From positions 5,646 to 20,145 of the forward strand of contig HF991957.1 in assembly GCA_000433135.1 (NCBI GenBank): 14,500 bases of DNA, given 5' to 3'. Under the pieces are notes generated by a model. That model did not search any database. It saw only the letters and a list, made by a program, of their open reading frames with translations, and was not told where the DNA came from. Shown here in pieces: positions 1 to 7,350 of this stretch (position 1 is the stretch's first letter; every line of letters begins with the position of its first letter). Position numbers and translations under genes: made by a program. The DNA comes from Clostridium sp. CAG:921. GTDB lineage: Bacteria > Bacillota > Clostridia > TANB77 > CAG-465.

Positions 1-2074
1 ATCCATATCTTATGGCCATTTTTCTAGAATAATTTTTTGCTTCTTCATATGATACATAGTTCCACAAGTATCCCTCATATGCAGGCGTTCTTTTTGTAGA
101 CCAATCATCTTGTGTTATATTAGTACTTTTTTTTGACATTGCAGCTATATTTCCATTATTATATGAAAATGCTGCTTCATATCTACTTACATAAAATCCA
201 CCATACTTTAACTCGTAACTTTTTTCATCTTTAACACTTGTTATAGATGTATACTTTGGATATTCTGAGAACCTACTTTTATAGTTACTACTTTCTATAG
301 GTATCCATACAAATTCGTTTCCTGCCCTATCTACTATAACAATTCCTTCCTTAATTTTTTTATCGTTAAAATATGTATTATTCCAATTAGACATTTTTAC
401 ATATTCTTTTATTGTTCCATCAGTATTTAAAGTGACTGGGGTAAATCCTGCTGGTATTACAAAAGTTAACGTATTTCCAGTAGATGGTGCTATTTCACAT
501 GTTGTTGTAGAATATAGTGGATTGGATGTAAGTTCAATTTCTTTTATTCTAACTTCTTTTTCATTTGTATCTAAATATATAACTTCAACTTTTATATAAA
601 TTTTATTTGTTATACCATTTAAATTATTATAATTTACTGCATCTTTATATACGCTAGAAGTTTCTTTTTTTAATTTTAGTACTCTTTCATTACTAAAATT
701 AACTCCATCTGTACTTGTATAGCATTTTGCAGACTTTACTTCAGAATCAGATCTTACAACAAAGTTTATATTTGCCTCTTTCCTTGTAACACTGACTTCT
801 TCAATACCTACATATATATACGGCGATGTTTCTTCTATAATGTAACTAGCGCCGTCTTTTTGAGTTATATTTCCAGCCTTATCTATAGCTACAATTTGTA
901 CACTTGCTACATTTTTTGGTACTTCGAGTTCTACTACTCCGTCACTTGCAAGCTTAGCAACTTTAGAACGTGCCCTCATATAATTTACATCATACCTTGA
1001 AATATTATCATAATAACTTACAATATTTCCATCACTATCATACTTTGTTAAATACTCATATCTTACTTCTTTTATTCCACTATCATAGTCTTGCATTTTT
1101 AAAGTAAGTAAATTATACTCTTCTTTTGAAGTTAAAAGTGCAGCCTGAGTTTTTACAGGTACCGTTAATTCAAAATTTGAAAAATCAACTACTAGTATTG
1201 CAACTACACTTCCAGACTTTTTCTTCATAATAGTAATTTTCTTATCTTTTTGAATCTTTTTAGAGAAATTTTCTATATCATTATCTATTGTTGAATTTGA
1301 AATATTAAACTCTTTATTTTGATTCAAACTATTATAACTTTTAAAACTATCCCCAAAATAAATTTTATTTTGACCACTGACTACATTTAGTTGATTTTCA
1401 GTTCCATCTCCTATTTTTATGTATAAAGTCTCTCCATTTTCAACAAAAGATTCAACGTACATATTAACTTTATTTGTCCATTCTTTTGCTTCTTTTCTTA
1501 CTGTAATTCCTTGGCTTGAAGTAATTGTTGTATAATCATTTACTTTAGCACCAGTGCCCTTATTTATTTTTACTATTGAAGTTAAATTAGAAGAAAGCGA
1601 AAAATAAAATTTAGATTTAGCTTCAATTCCCTTTACGTAGTATACATTAAGTGATGGATAGGACACTACATATATATCACTTGTATCTCCACTATCTTTT
1701 GTACCTCTTTTAGTTGAAGCTACACCTATTTTACTTAAATCTATTTTATAAAAAGCTCCTAAGTTCCCATTTTCTATATAATCTCCATTAAGCCTTAATT
1801 CATCTTCTAAATATGACTTTCCATCTGATATTAAACCTAAAAGTGCATTTTGTGATAAAGCATTTTTATCAGAATCGCTAGTTGGAAACTCATCTTTTTC
1901 CACATAATATGTTCTAACAGCATCTTCAATTTCTACTAAATCATTAGCAAATGCAGATATTCTCGAATTATCTACAGCATTGCCCATAAATCCTATAGAT
2001 GTTGCAAGTAAAATTAATATTACAATCACTGTAATTATAAGTGATATCATTGACATTCCCTTTTTATTTTTCAT
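1..2074 (-). CDS. Pilin-like N-terminus / Ig-like / SUMF-domain surface protein, 3' end cut off by window
   Basis: About 691 residues are visible; the C-terminus lies beyond position 1. The start at 2074 is an ATG six bases after GAGGTG (2081-2086). The N-terminus (MKNKKG, then a hydrophobic stretch to about residue 28) resembles a type IV pilin leader with cleavage after Gly6, but position +5 of the mature form is Ser instead of Glu. A polar pilin-like segment follows, then a long beta-rich region with an Ig-like part ending in DKAGN. At the visible C-terminal end is the beginning of a formylglycine-generating-enzyme-like (SUMF/C-type-lectin-like) domain: EFVWIPI, then GGFYVSRYEAA, then VSYEEAKNYS. 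It is clearly paralogous to the gene at 2271-4784, for example NVYYVKG against NVYYLKG and ETLYIK in both. I infer a membrane-anchored or pseudopilus-displayed binding protein. The domain order is seen in the sequence; the function is not known. Confidence 0.8.
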   Translation of the reverse strand, partial: MKNKKGMSMISLIITVIVILILLATSIGFMGNAVDNSRISAFANDLVEIEDAVRTYYVEKDEFPTSDSDKNALSQNALLGLISDGKSYLEDELRLNGDYIENGNLGAFYKIDLSKIGVASTKRGTKDSGDTSDIYVVSYPSLNVYYVKGIEAKSKFYFSLSSNLTSIVKINKGTGAKVNDYTTITSSQGITVRKEAKEWTNKVNMYVESFVENGETLYIKIGDGTENQLNVVSGQNKIYFGDSFKSYNSLNQNKEFNISNSTIDNDIENFSKKIQKDKKITIMKKKSGSVVAILVVDFSNFELTVPVKTQAALLTSKEEYNLLTLKMQDYDSGIKEVRYEYLTKYDSDGNIVSYYDNISRYDVNYMRARSKVAKLASDGVVELEVPKNVASVQIVAIDKAGNITQKDGASYIIEETSPYIYVGIEEVSVTRKEANINFVVRSDSEVKSAKCYTSTDGVNFSNERVLKLKKETSSVYKDAVNYNNLNGITNKIYIKVEVIYLDTNEKEVRIKEIELTSNPLYSTTTCEIAPSTGNTLTFVIPAGFTPVTLNTDGTIKEYVKMSNWNNTYFNDKKIKEGIVIVDRAGNEFVWIPIESSNYKSRFSEYPKYTSITSVKDEKSYELKYGGFYVSRYEAAFSYNNGNIAAMSKKSTNITQDDWSTKRTPAYEGYLWNYVSYEEAKNYSRKMAIRYG

Positions 2075-2120
2075 ATATAACACCTCAAATTTTTCTTAAA
2101 TTTGCCCAATATTCACATAT

Positions 2121-2149
2121 ATTTTACCGTCTTTTAGAACATTTTTCAA
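2121..2149 (-). promoter_or_regulatory. Sigma-A type promoter for the truncated pilin-like/SUMF gene
   Basis: On the minus strand, TTGAAA (2144-2149) and TAAAAT (2121-2126) are separated by 17 bases. The box pair lies about 47 bases upstream of the start at 2074 and downstream of the terminator at 2190-2215, so this gene can be transcribed independently of its paralogue. Confidence 0.65.
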
Positions 2150-2189
2150 GTAAATTTCATATATTTTTAAATAATTTTACAAAGTAGCA

Positions 2190-2215
2190 AAAAAGCGGGA
2201 TAATTCCCGCTTTTT
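2190..2215 (-). terminator. Rho-independent terminator after the 837-residue paralogue
   Basis: A perfect 11-bp inverted repeat (arms 2190-2200 and 2205-2215, loop of 4) has a GC core GCGGGA/TCCCGC flanked by A and T runs, so on the minus strand the stem runs into a U tract. It lies about 55 bases past the stop at 2271 and separates the two paralogues. The flanking A and T runs make it potentially bidirectional. Confidence 0.85.
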
Positions 2216-2270
2216 AAGTATTTTTATTACGATTTTATTACATTTAAATTACAACTTTTGTAATATTAAA

Positions 2271-4784
2271 CTATAAATATAAACACATCCTTGAGCCGTA
2301 CTCTTCTTTTATGGTAGTTGACTCGTTATCGCCAATTCTACCAGCGTACTTTTCGTTATAATCAGTATATTTATAATATCCTCCCATCAAAGCAACATTT
2401 CCATTAATTTTTTCACATGTATACTCCTCAACATTACCTGCCATATCGTAAATGTTATTTACAGAAACACTTTTTCCAGTTGCTTCTAATTTTTCTGAAA
2501 AGTTTCCTTGTTTTTCAGCATTTATTGGATATTCTCTTATAGAATCATCACTATTTTTTGCAAAATACCTCATTACTGCATACCACTGACTTCCATATAT
2601 CATATTAGACCTTACATTTACACCTGTAAGTGTACTTGCATACTTTTTCTCATTTGCATACCATGTGTACCAATTTTGATTATTAATATCAGTCATATTA
2701 GCTTTTGAAACTACTGAAAGAATAATTGTATTATTATAATTCATCATATTGGCTGTTTCATATCTGCCAATATAAAAGCCATGATATTTGTTCACACTTT
2801 CATATATTGCGTTATATTCATCTTGCATTAATTCTTTTAAATCTTTTGAAGTTGTAAGTTTAGTTCCAAGTATATTATTTATAATATTTAAGTTATCACT
2901 TTTATTATCATTTGTTGTGACAATTGGTTCAGTTCTATTAGTTACTAAAGTTCCATTTATATCACCATATTTTGAATAGTTATATAGTAATCCATTCATA
3001 TTTCCAGTTCCGTCATTTTTAGCAAATAAATTAATTTCATTTTCTGGAACAGGTACCCAAACAAATTCACTTTCATCTGGTGCAATAACCACAAGACCAC
3101 TGCTTATATTTTGTTCATTTTCTTTAACAGATATCTTAAATCCAGTAGGAATTATTGCAGAATTTCCTTGACTATCTACATATTTTTTATTTTCTCCTAA
3201 AACTGTAACGCCAGGCATTGCCATCTCATAATCATCATCTTGTTTTACTTTTATTTTCTTTATAACAGTAGTAGTTTTTGATCTATTATTGTATGTTATT
3301 ACAAGTTTTACATACACATAATCAGATAAATTCAAACTATCAAAGCTAACACTTGATGTCCATACATTTGATGATGTATTAACAAAGTCTACAAACTTTT
3401 CTTCACCATAAATACTGCCATTATCACTTATTTGAACTTTTGCAACGTTTATTTGATGCTTTGTTTTTGCCGTTAAATCAAGAGAAATTTGTGTATTAGC
3501 AACATATTTTTCATAAATACCAGCCCATATCTCAGCGCTTGTATTTTGCAAATTAGTATTTTCAGTCATAAGAAAACTATTACCAGCCTTATCATATACC
3601 ATAATTTCAATTCCCTCAACATCTGTTGGAACTTCTATTTTATATACTCCATCAGATACAAACTTTGCACTTTTTCCTCTACATATCATATAATCAGAAT
3701 TAAATGAAGTTATATCTTTTCCTTCTTTATCTTTATAATATTTTATTATATTACCTGATTTATCAAATTTAGTTAAGTATTCATACTTAACATCCTTTAT
3801 TCCACTTGTGTTATCATTTACATTTATCGTTAATGTATTATATTCCATACCAGGTGTAAATGTCGTTTGAGCTGATTTTATTGGTAAATCTTTTTCATAG
3901 TTTGACATATCTACTTTTAATTTTCCTATGACACTACTTCCTTTTTTCTTTATTACTTCAAAAAATTTATTACTTTGTACTAACTTATCAAAATTACTTA
4001 CCTCTGTATCTGTAATTGATAAATTATACTTAGTACCATTTAAAGTATATGAGTTTAAGTTATCACTAAAGTAAATTGAATTTTGTCCAATAACAGTTGT
4101 AAGCTGCTTTTCAGCTCCTGAGCCTCCAAATTTAATATATAATGTTTCTCCACTTGAAATACTAGCTTCAATCAAGAAAGCAGGTTTATTTGTCCAAGTC
4201 TTCTTTTCCTTTTTCACAGTAATCCCAGAAGCAGTTACAGTACTAGTATTTATATTAGCAATATCTCCTTTGTTTATCTTAGTTACGTTAGATATTTCTT
4301 TTGTAAGAGAAAAGTATGCCTTAGATCTAGCCAAAAGTCCTTTTAAATAATATACATTCATTGAAGGATACGATACAACAAACACATCACTTGTATCTCC
4401 ATTTTCTTCTATTCCTCTACTTACCTTTGTCGCTCCAATTTTTGCTAAGTCAATCTTATAAAATGCACCTAAAGAATCAGACGTTGGCTTATCTTCATTT
4501 TCAATCGTTTCATTTTCAAAAAACGATAAATTTTTACTTTCAACAAGCGATTTTACCTGTGCGTACGATAACGCAATATTTTCTCCAAGAACTGGCAAGT
4601 CATCATTTTCTATATAGTACATCTTGGTCGCATCTTCTACACTTTTTAAGTCCTCTGCAAAAGTTGTAACTTTTGAATTTTCTAAAAGGCTACCAGCTGT
4701 TGCTATTGTGACGCCTGAAATTATTATTATTACAAGTATTGTAAGTACTAATACTATCATAGTAACACCGTTATATTTTTTCAT
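2271..4784 (-). CDS. Pilin-like N-terminus / Ig-like / SUMF-domain surface protein (complete paralogue)
   Basis: 837 residues. I chose the ATG at 4784 because GAGGTGG (4788-4794) lies just upstream; an in-frame TTG at 4796 is part of that ribosome site. Residues 1-6 (MKKYNG) plus a hydrophobic helix at about 8-29 look like a pilin leader cleaved after Gly6, but +5 is Val, not Glu. Residues 35-160 are pilin-like. A beta-rich region follows, with an Ig-like part at about 300-402 ending in DKAGN and a second beta segment to about 515. Residues about 541-837 form a SUMF/formylglycine-generating-enzyme-like domain: EFVWVPVP (573-580), GFYIGRYETA (669-678), NIYDMAGNVEEY (777-788), GSRMCLYL at the end. 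The paired catalytic cysteines of true FGE are absent, so a C-type-lectin-like binding role at the cell surface is more likely than oxidation of sulfatases. It has its own promoter and terminator. Confidence 0.85.
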   Translation of the reverse strand: MKKYNGVTMIVLVLTILVIIIISGVTIATAGSLLENSKVTTFAEDLKSVEDATKMYYIENDDLPVLGENIALSYAQVKSLVESKNLSFFENETIENEDKPTSDSLGAFYKIDLAKIGATKVSRGIEENGDTSDVFVVSYPSMNVYYLKGLLARSKAYFSLTKEISNVTKINKGDIANINTSTVTASGITVKKEKKTWTNKPAFLIEASISSGETLYIKFGGSGAEKQLTTVIGQNSIYFSDNLNSYTLNGTKYNLSITDTEVSNFDKLVQSNKFFEVIKKKGSSVIGKLKVDMSNYEKDLPIKSAQTTFTPGMEYNTLTINVNDNTSGIKDVKYEYLTKFDKSGNIIKYYKDKEGKDITSFNSDYMICRGKSAKFVSDGVYKIEVPTDVEGIEIMVYDKAGNSFLMTENTNLQNTSAEIWAGIYEKYVANTQISLDLTAKTKHQINVAKVQISDNGSIYGEEKFVDFVNTSSNVWTSSVSFDSLNLSDYVYVKLVITYNNRSKTTTVIKKIKVKQDDDYEMAMPGVTVLGENKKYVDSQGNSAIIPTGFKISVKENEQNISSGLVVIAPDESEFVWVPVPENEINLFAKNDGTGNMNGLLYNYSKYGDINGTLVTNRTEPIVTTNDNKSDNLNIINNILGTKLTTSKDLKELMQDEYNAIYESVNKYHGFYIGRYETANMMNYNNTIILSVVSKANMTDINNQNWYTWYANEKKYASTLTGVNVRSNMIYGSQWYAVMRYFAKNSDDSIREYPINAEKQGNFSEKLEATGKSVSVNNIYDMAGNVEEYTCEKINGNVALMGGYYKYTDYNEKYAGRIGDNESTTIKEEYGSRMCLYL

Positions 4785-4831
4785 ATTCCACCTCAATATT
4801 TTACAATTTTTAAAACGTTTTCATACATTTA

Positions 4832-4860
4832 ATTGTAACTTTTTTTATAATTTTTTTCAA
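4832..4860 (-). promoter_or_regulatory. Sigma-A type promoter for the 837-residue pilin-like/SUMF gene
   Basis: On the minus strand, TTGAAA (4855-4860) and TACAAT (4832-4837) have a 17-base spacer. The predicted transcript starts near 4825 and gives a leader of about 40 bases, which contains the perfect 10-base palindrome AAAACGTTTT (4812-4821). The -35 box is identical to that of the downstream paralogue's promoter. Confidence 0.65.
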
Positions 4861-4915
4861 GACATATTTCTATTTTTGCGCTTTTTTTAAATAAAAATAT
4901 TAAACAATCTTCTAT

Positions 4916-4944
4916 TTGATATTTTTTATAAATTTTGATATAAT
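4916..4944 (+). promoter_or_regulatory. Sigma-A type promoter for tsaE-tsaB-rimI
   Basis: TTGATA (4916-4921) and a perfect TATAAT (4939-4944) are separated by 17 bases. Transcription would start near 4951, only about 10 bases before the TTG proposed as the tsaE start. Its distance from the divergent promoter at 4832-4860 is about 55 bases. Confidence 0.75.
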
Positions 4945-4960
4945 AGTATTGGTGATTTGT

Positions 4961-5467
4961 TTGGAAAAAATTAACTTAAGAAAATTTAATTTAAATGACT
5001 ATATAAAAAAAATTTTTGAAAATAAAGATTATTCTTTTAATTATGTTTTCACTTCAAAATCAGTAGACGATACTAATTTACTTGCATATACATTTGCAAA
5101 ATATTTAAGAAAAAAAGATATAATTGTACTAAATGGTGAACTTGGAAGTGGAAAGACTGTATTTGTAAACAGTATTGCAAAGTACTTTAATGTTGATAAC
5201 CAAGTATCTAGCCCAACATTTACAATAGTAAATGAATATGATTTAAAAAATAATGATAAGATATTTCACTTTGATGTTTACAGAATTGAAGATTCTGTTG
5301 ATTTTGAAGATAGCATAGGAACTGAATATTTTTCAAACGGAATTTGCATTATCGAATGGGGAAATATTATAAAAGATATACTACCCAAAAATACAGTTTT
5401 TATAGACATAAAAAAAGATGAAATGGATGACAATACTCGTCATTTTAATATATGGAGGAATGTATAA
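4961..5467 (+). CDS. tsaE: tRNA threonylcarbamoyladenosine biosynthesis ATPase TsaE
   Basis: TsaE is the ATPase that works with TsaB and TsaD to transfer threonylcarbamoyl to A37 of ANN-decoding tRNAs (t6A) in the cytoplasm. 168 residues from the proposed TTG start. Walker A is GELGSGKT (59-66), followed by the family motifs SSPTFTIVNEY (83-93), HFDVYRIE (103-110) and IEWGN (131-135). The frame is open further upstream, but an earlier start would fall inside the promoter (TATAAT at 4939-4944). No ATG or GTG lies between the TTG and the conserved core. GGTGA at 4951-4955 may serve as a weak ribosome site, and a leaderless GTG at 4952 is the alternative. About 27 residues precede the usual TsaE start, a short N-terminal extension. 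Its stop overlaps the tsaB start by one base (TAATG), which indicates coupled translation. Function is firm; the start is uncertain. Confidence 0.93.
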   Translation: MEKINLRKFNLNDYIKKIFENKDYSFNYVFTSKSVDDTNLLAYTFAKYLRKKDIIVLNGELGSGKTVFVNSIAKYFNVDNQVSSPTFTIVNEYDLKNNDKIFHFDVYRIEDSVDFEDSIGTEYFSNGICIIEWGNIIKDILPKNTVFIDIKKDEMDDNTRHFNIWRNV

Positions 5468-6216
5468 TGAACTTACTTTCTATTGATACAACTACAAAAG
5501 TAGCTGCAGTTGCTCTTAAAACTAATAATAAAATATATGAAAATAGTGTTTCAAATGAGATAACACACTCAGAAAAGCTTCTACCACTTATAAATAATAC
5601 TTTAAAAAATCATAGGACTAGCTTAAAAGATATACCAATTTTTTGCGTAATTAATGGACCTGGATCATTTACAGGAATTAGAATTGGACTTTCTACACTT
5701 AAAGCATTTTCTTATGTAAATAAACAAAAAATTTTTTCAATTACTTCTTCTATGTTACTTGCATATAAAGCATATGAAATATTTTGTGTAAATCATGAAT
5801 TTAGCAAAAAATATGTAATTTCTTTAATTGATGCAAAAAACAGCAGAATGTACTATGATATCTATAAAATAGAGAAAAATGAAAATGGAAAAATTTTAAT
5901 AGATGAACTTTTTGAGATAAAAAATGACGACATCCATGAATTACTAAAAGATGTTAAATCATATCTAAATGAAAACAATATAAATAGTAATGATATTATT
6001 ATTGCTGGAAATACGTTATCAGACTACGAAAATGATATAAAATCAATATTTTTAGTTGAAGATTTAAAACTTATAACATGCTATCCTACTCCTTCTGATA
6101 CTATAGATGCTTTTGAAAGATTTGAAAATCCAGAAAAGTATATATTTGACGCATTTACACTTGATGCTATTTATGCAAGGAAATCTCAAGCAGAAAGGCA
6201 AAAAAAAAGTGAATAA
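5467..6216 (+). CDS. tsaB: tRNA threonylcarbamoyladenosine biosynthesis protein TsaB
   Basis: TsaB is an ASKHA-fold protein that scaffolds TsaD and TsaE in t6A synthesis. 249 residues, typical length. The ATG at 5467 is chosen because GGAGG (5454-5458) sits 8 bases upstream and the protein then begins MNLLSIDTTT, the usual TsaB start; the in-frame ATG at 5452 overlaps the ribosome site. Diagnostic motifs are SIDTTT (5-10), THSEKLLP (33-40) and NGPGSFTGIRIGLSTLKAF (63-81). The C-terminal half is variable, as usual in the family. The gene overlaps tsaE by one base and rimI by eight, so the three are one tight operon. TsaD, the catalytic partner, is not encoded in this window and must lie elsewhere. 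Function is firm. Confidence 0.96.
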   Translation: MNLLSIDTTTKVAAVALKTNNKIYENSVSNEITHSEKLLPLINNTLKNHRTSLKDIPIFCVINGPGSFTGIRIGLSTLKAFSYVNKQKIFSITSSMLLAYKAYEIFCVNHEFSKKYVISLIDAKNSRMYYDIYKIEKNENGKILIDELFEIKNDDIHELLKDVKSYLNENNINSNDIIIAGNTLSDYENDIKSIFLVEDLKLITCYPTPSDTIDAFERFENPEKYIFDAFTLDAIYARKSQAERQKKSE

Positions 6217-6676
6217 CAATAATTCTATAATTAAAATTTATAATATGAGCGTAGAAGATATTGATAAAGCAAAGAAACTTGAAGATGAACAATGTATAGA
6301 CATACTATCAAAAACTTCTATGTTAAGTGACTTAAATGACCAAAATTTTTCATATTTTGTAATTAAATTAAATGATGATATAATAGGATATGTTGCTACT
6401 TCACATGTTATTGATACTATGGATATATTATCAATAGTTGTTTCAAAATCTCATCAACAAAAAGGAATAGCAACAAAGCTTTTATACTACATATTTGACT
6501 TTGCTAAAAATTTAAATATAAATAAAATATTACTAGAAGTACGTATATCAAATACAAAAGCAATCTCATTATATGAAAAATGCGGATTTAAAAAAATATC
6601 ACATAGAAAAAACTATTATCAATCACCTACAGAAGATGCAATAATAATGGAAAAAACTTTAGAGTTAGTTTTATAA
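6209..6676 (+). CDS. rimI: Ribosomal protein S18-alanine N-acetyltransferase RimI
   Basis: A GNAT-fold acetyltransferase of the RimI type, which acetylates the N-terminal alanine of ribosomal protein S18. 155 residues from a GTG at 6209, which overlaps the end of tsaB by 8 bases and has AAAGG (6194-6198) upstream. The start fits the first beta strand of the fold (IIKIYNMSVEDID). An earlier in-frame ATG at 6107 would add about 34 residues without GNAT character inside tsaB. The acetyl-CoA loop is QQKGIATKLL (83-92), followed by LEVRISNTKAISLYEKCGF (109-127) and the RimI signature NYYQSPTEDAIIMEK (135-149). The tsaE-tsaB-rimI order is common in Bacillota and supports the name over a generic acetyltransferase. 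The unit ends at the hairpin at 6812-6844. Confidence 0.93.
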   Translation: MNNNNSIIKIYNMSVEDIDKAKKLEDEQCIDILSKTSMLSDLNDQNFSYFVIKLNDDIIGYVATSHVIDTMDILSIVVSKSHQQKGIATKLLYYIFDFAKNLNINKILLEVRISNTKAISLYEKCGFKKISHRKNYYQSPTEDAIIMEKTLELVL

Positions 6677-6811
6677 AAAATTCAAGGACTATATTTTTGA
6701 GCTATATTTTTATATTAAATATTTATTTTATATAAATATAAGAATATTTGGTAATAATTTATAAAAAGCTCTTATATTTAAAATGTTATTATTCAATTTT
6801 AGAAAAAAGTA

Positions 6812-6844
6812 AAAAGCCTACAATTTTTTCAATTGTAAGCTTTT
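6812..6844. terminator. Bidirectional terminator between rimI and the convergent small gene
   Basis: Arms of 14 bases (6812-6825 and 6831-6844) with a 5-base loop. The one imperfect position is a C/A mismatch on the plus strand but a G-U pair on the minus strand. A T-rich run follows on both strands (6846-6856 on plus; the complement of 6801-6815 on minus). It serves the gene ending at 6869 and probably rimI, whose stop is 136 bases upstream. The stretch 6677-6811 is very AT-rich and I see no gene in it. Confidence 0.8.
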
Positions 6845-6868
6845 CATTTTTTTATTACTCATTTAATA

Positions 6869-7273
6869 TTAATCAACAATAAGCTTCACTGTTGCTTTCT
6901 TTCCTTCATTTCCTGATCTAAAGCAACAAATGACTATTTCACTTGTTTCTGGAAGTACCCCAGAAATTACATTTTTTCCGGGTTCCAGTAACATTTCACT
7001 GTACTTAAGCTTATTAGCTCCACTCTTTAATTCAATTGAGAGTTCAAGCTCATCTCCTTCAAAGCTTAGATCAATGGCATAATTCTCCTTCGGATGAGAT
7101 TCACCAGAAAAAATCATTGCAACAGCTGCACATTCTGGTTTTACCTGCCGTGACATATCAAATTTAACTACCAGTTCATTTACATCATTAGATAAAACCT
7201 GCCTTGCAGCCTGATACTCAGGTCCATACGCAAACGGAAATACAGTAGCTACCTCTAAAAAGTTCTTCTTCAT
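6869..7273 (-). CDS. Small orphan protein, predicted beta-rich, unknown function
   Basis: 134 residues; I do not recognise the family. The ATG at 7273 has a perfect AGGAGGT (7282-7288) 8 bases upstream, a -35/-10 pair further up and a good terminator downstream, so it is almost certainly a real, well-expressed single-gene unit. There is no signal peptide or membrane helix. The pattern of alternating hydrophobic and charged residues (VNELVVKFDMS, YAIDLSFEGDELELSIEL, KKATVKLIVD at the end) suggests a cytoplasmic beta-sandwich; there are three cysteines, two of them adjacent (ICCF). Base composition differs from its neighbours: three 60-base lines in it (from 6901, 7141, 7201) have 22, 19 and 28 G+C, against 14 for a line of rimI (from 6541). 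That fits either recent acquisition or codon bias for high expression. It stands apart from both flanking units, so context gives no role. Confidence 0.85.
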   Translation of the reverse strand: MKKNFLEVATVFPFAYGPEYQAARQVLSNDVNELVVKFDMSRQVKPECAAVAMIFSGESHPKENYAIDLSFEGDELELSIELKSGANKLKYSEMLLEPGKNVISGVLPETSEIVICCFRSGNEGKKATVKLIVD

Positions 7274-7321
7274 AAATTTTTACCTCCTAAATTTTATCGG
7301 TATATTTTTTCTAACACTTAT

Positions 7322-7350
7322 ATTTTAACACACTAATAAAACTTTGTTAA
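7322..7350 (-). promoter_or_regulatory. Sigma-A type promoter for the 134-residue orphan gene
   Basis: On the minus strand, TTAACA (7345-7350) and TAAAAT (7322-7327) have a 17-base spacer, about 50 bases upstream of the start at 7273 with AGGAGGT in between. Confidence 0.65.

Noticed and set aside
2271..3200. Possible diversity-generating retroelement target, because C-type-lectin-like domains are common variable proteins of such systems.
   Set aside because: No reverse transcriptase, template repeat or accessory gene is visible in the window, and I found no near-duplicate of the C-terminal coding end here. The paralogue's end lies outside the window, so this is not fully excluded.
4785..4796. 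Upstream TTG start (4796) for the 837-residue protein, adding four residues.
   Set aside because: That codon is part of the TTGAGGTGG ribosome site for the ATG at 4784, and the pilin-like leader begins properly at MKKYNG.
2508..4890. Several plus-strand open frames opposite the pilin-like/SUMF gene.
   Set aside because: They are low-complexity, lack ribosome sites and lie wholly or largely antisense to a well-supported gene, so they are shadows.
6699..6771. Imperfect long-range pairing (GAGC...TTTTTATA with TATAAAAAGCTC) after rimI as a possible small RNA.
   Set aside because: The pairing is nearly all A-T with a bulge and a wide gap, and has no promoter. It is what AT-rich spacer gives by chance.
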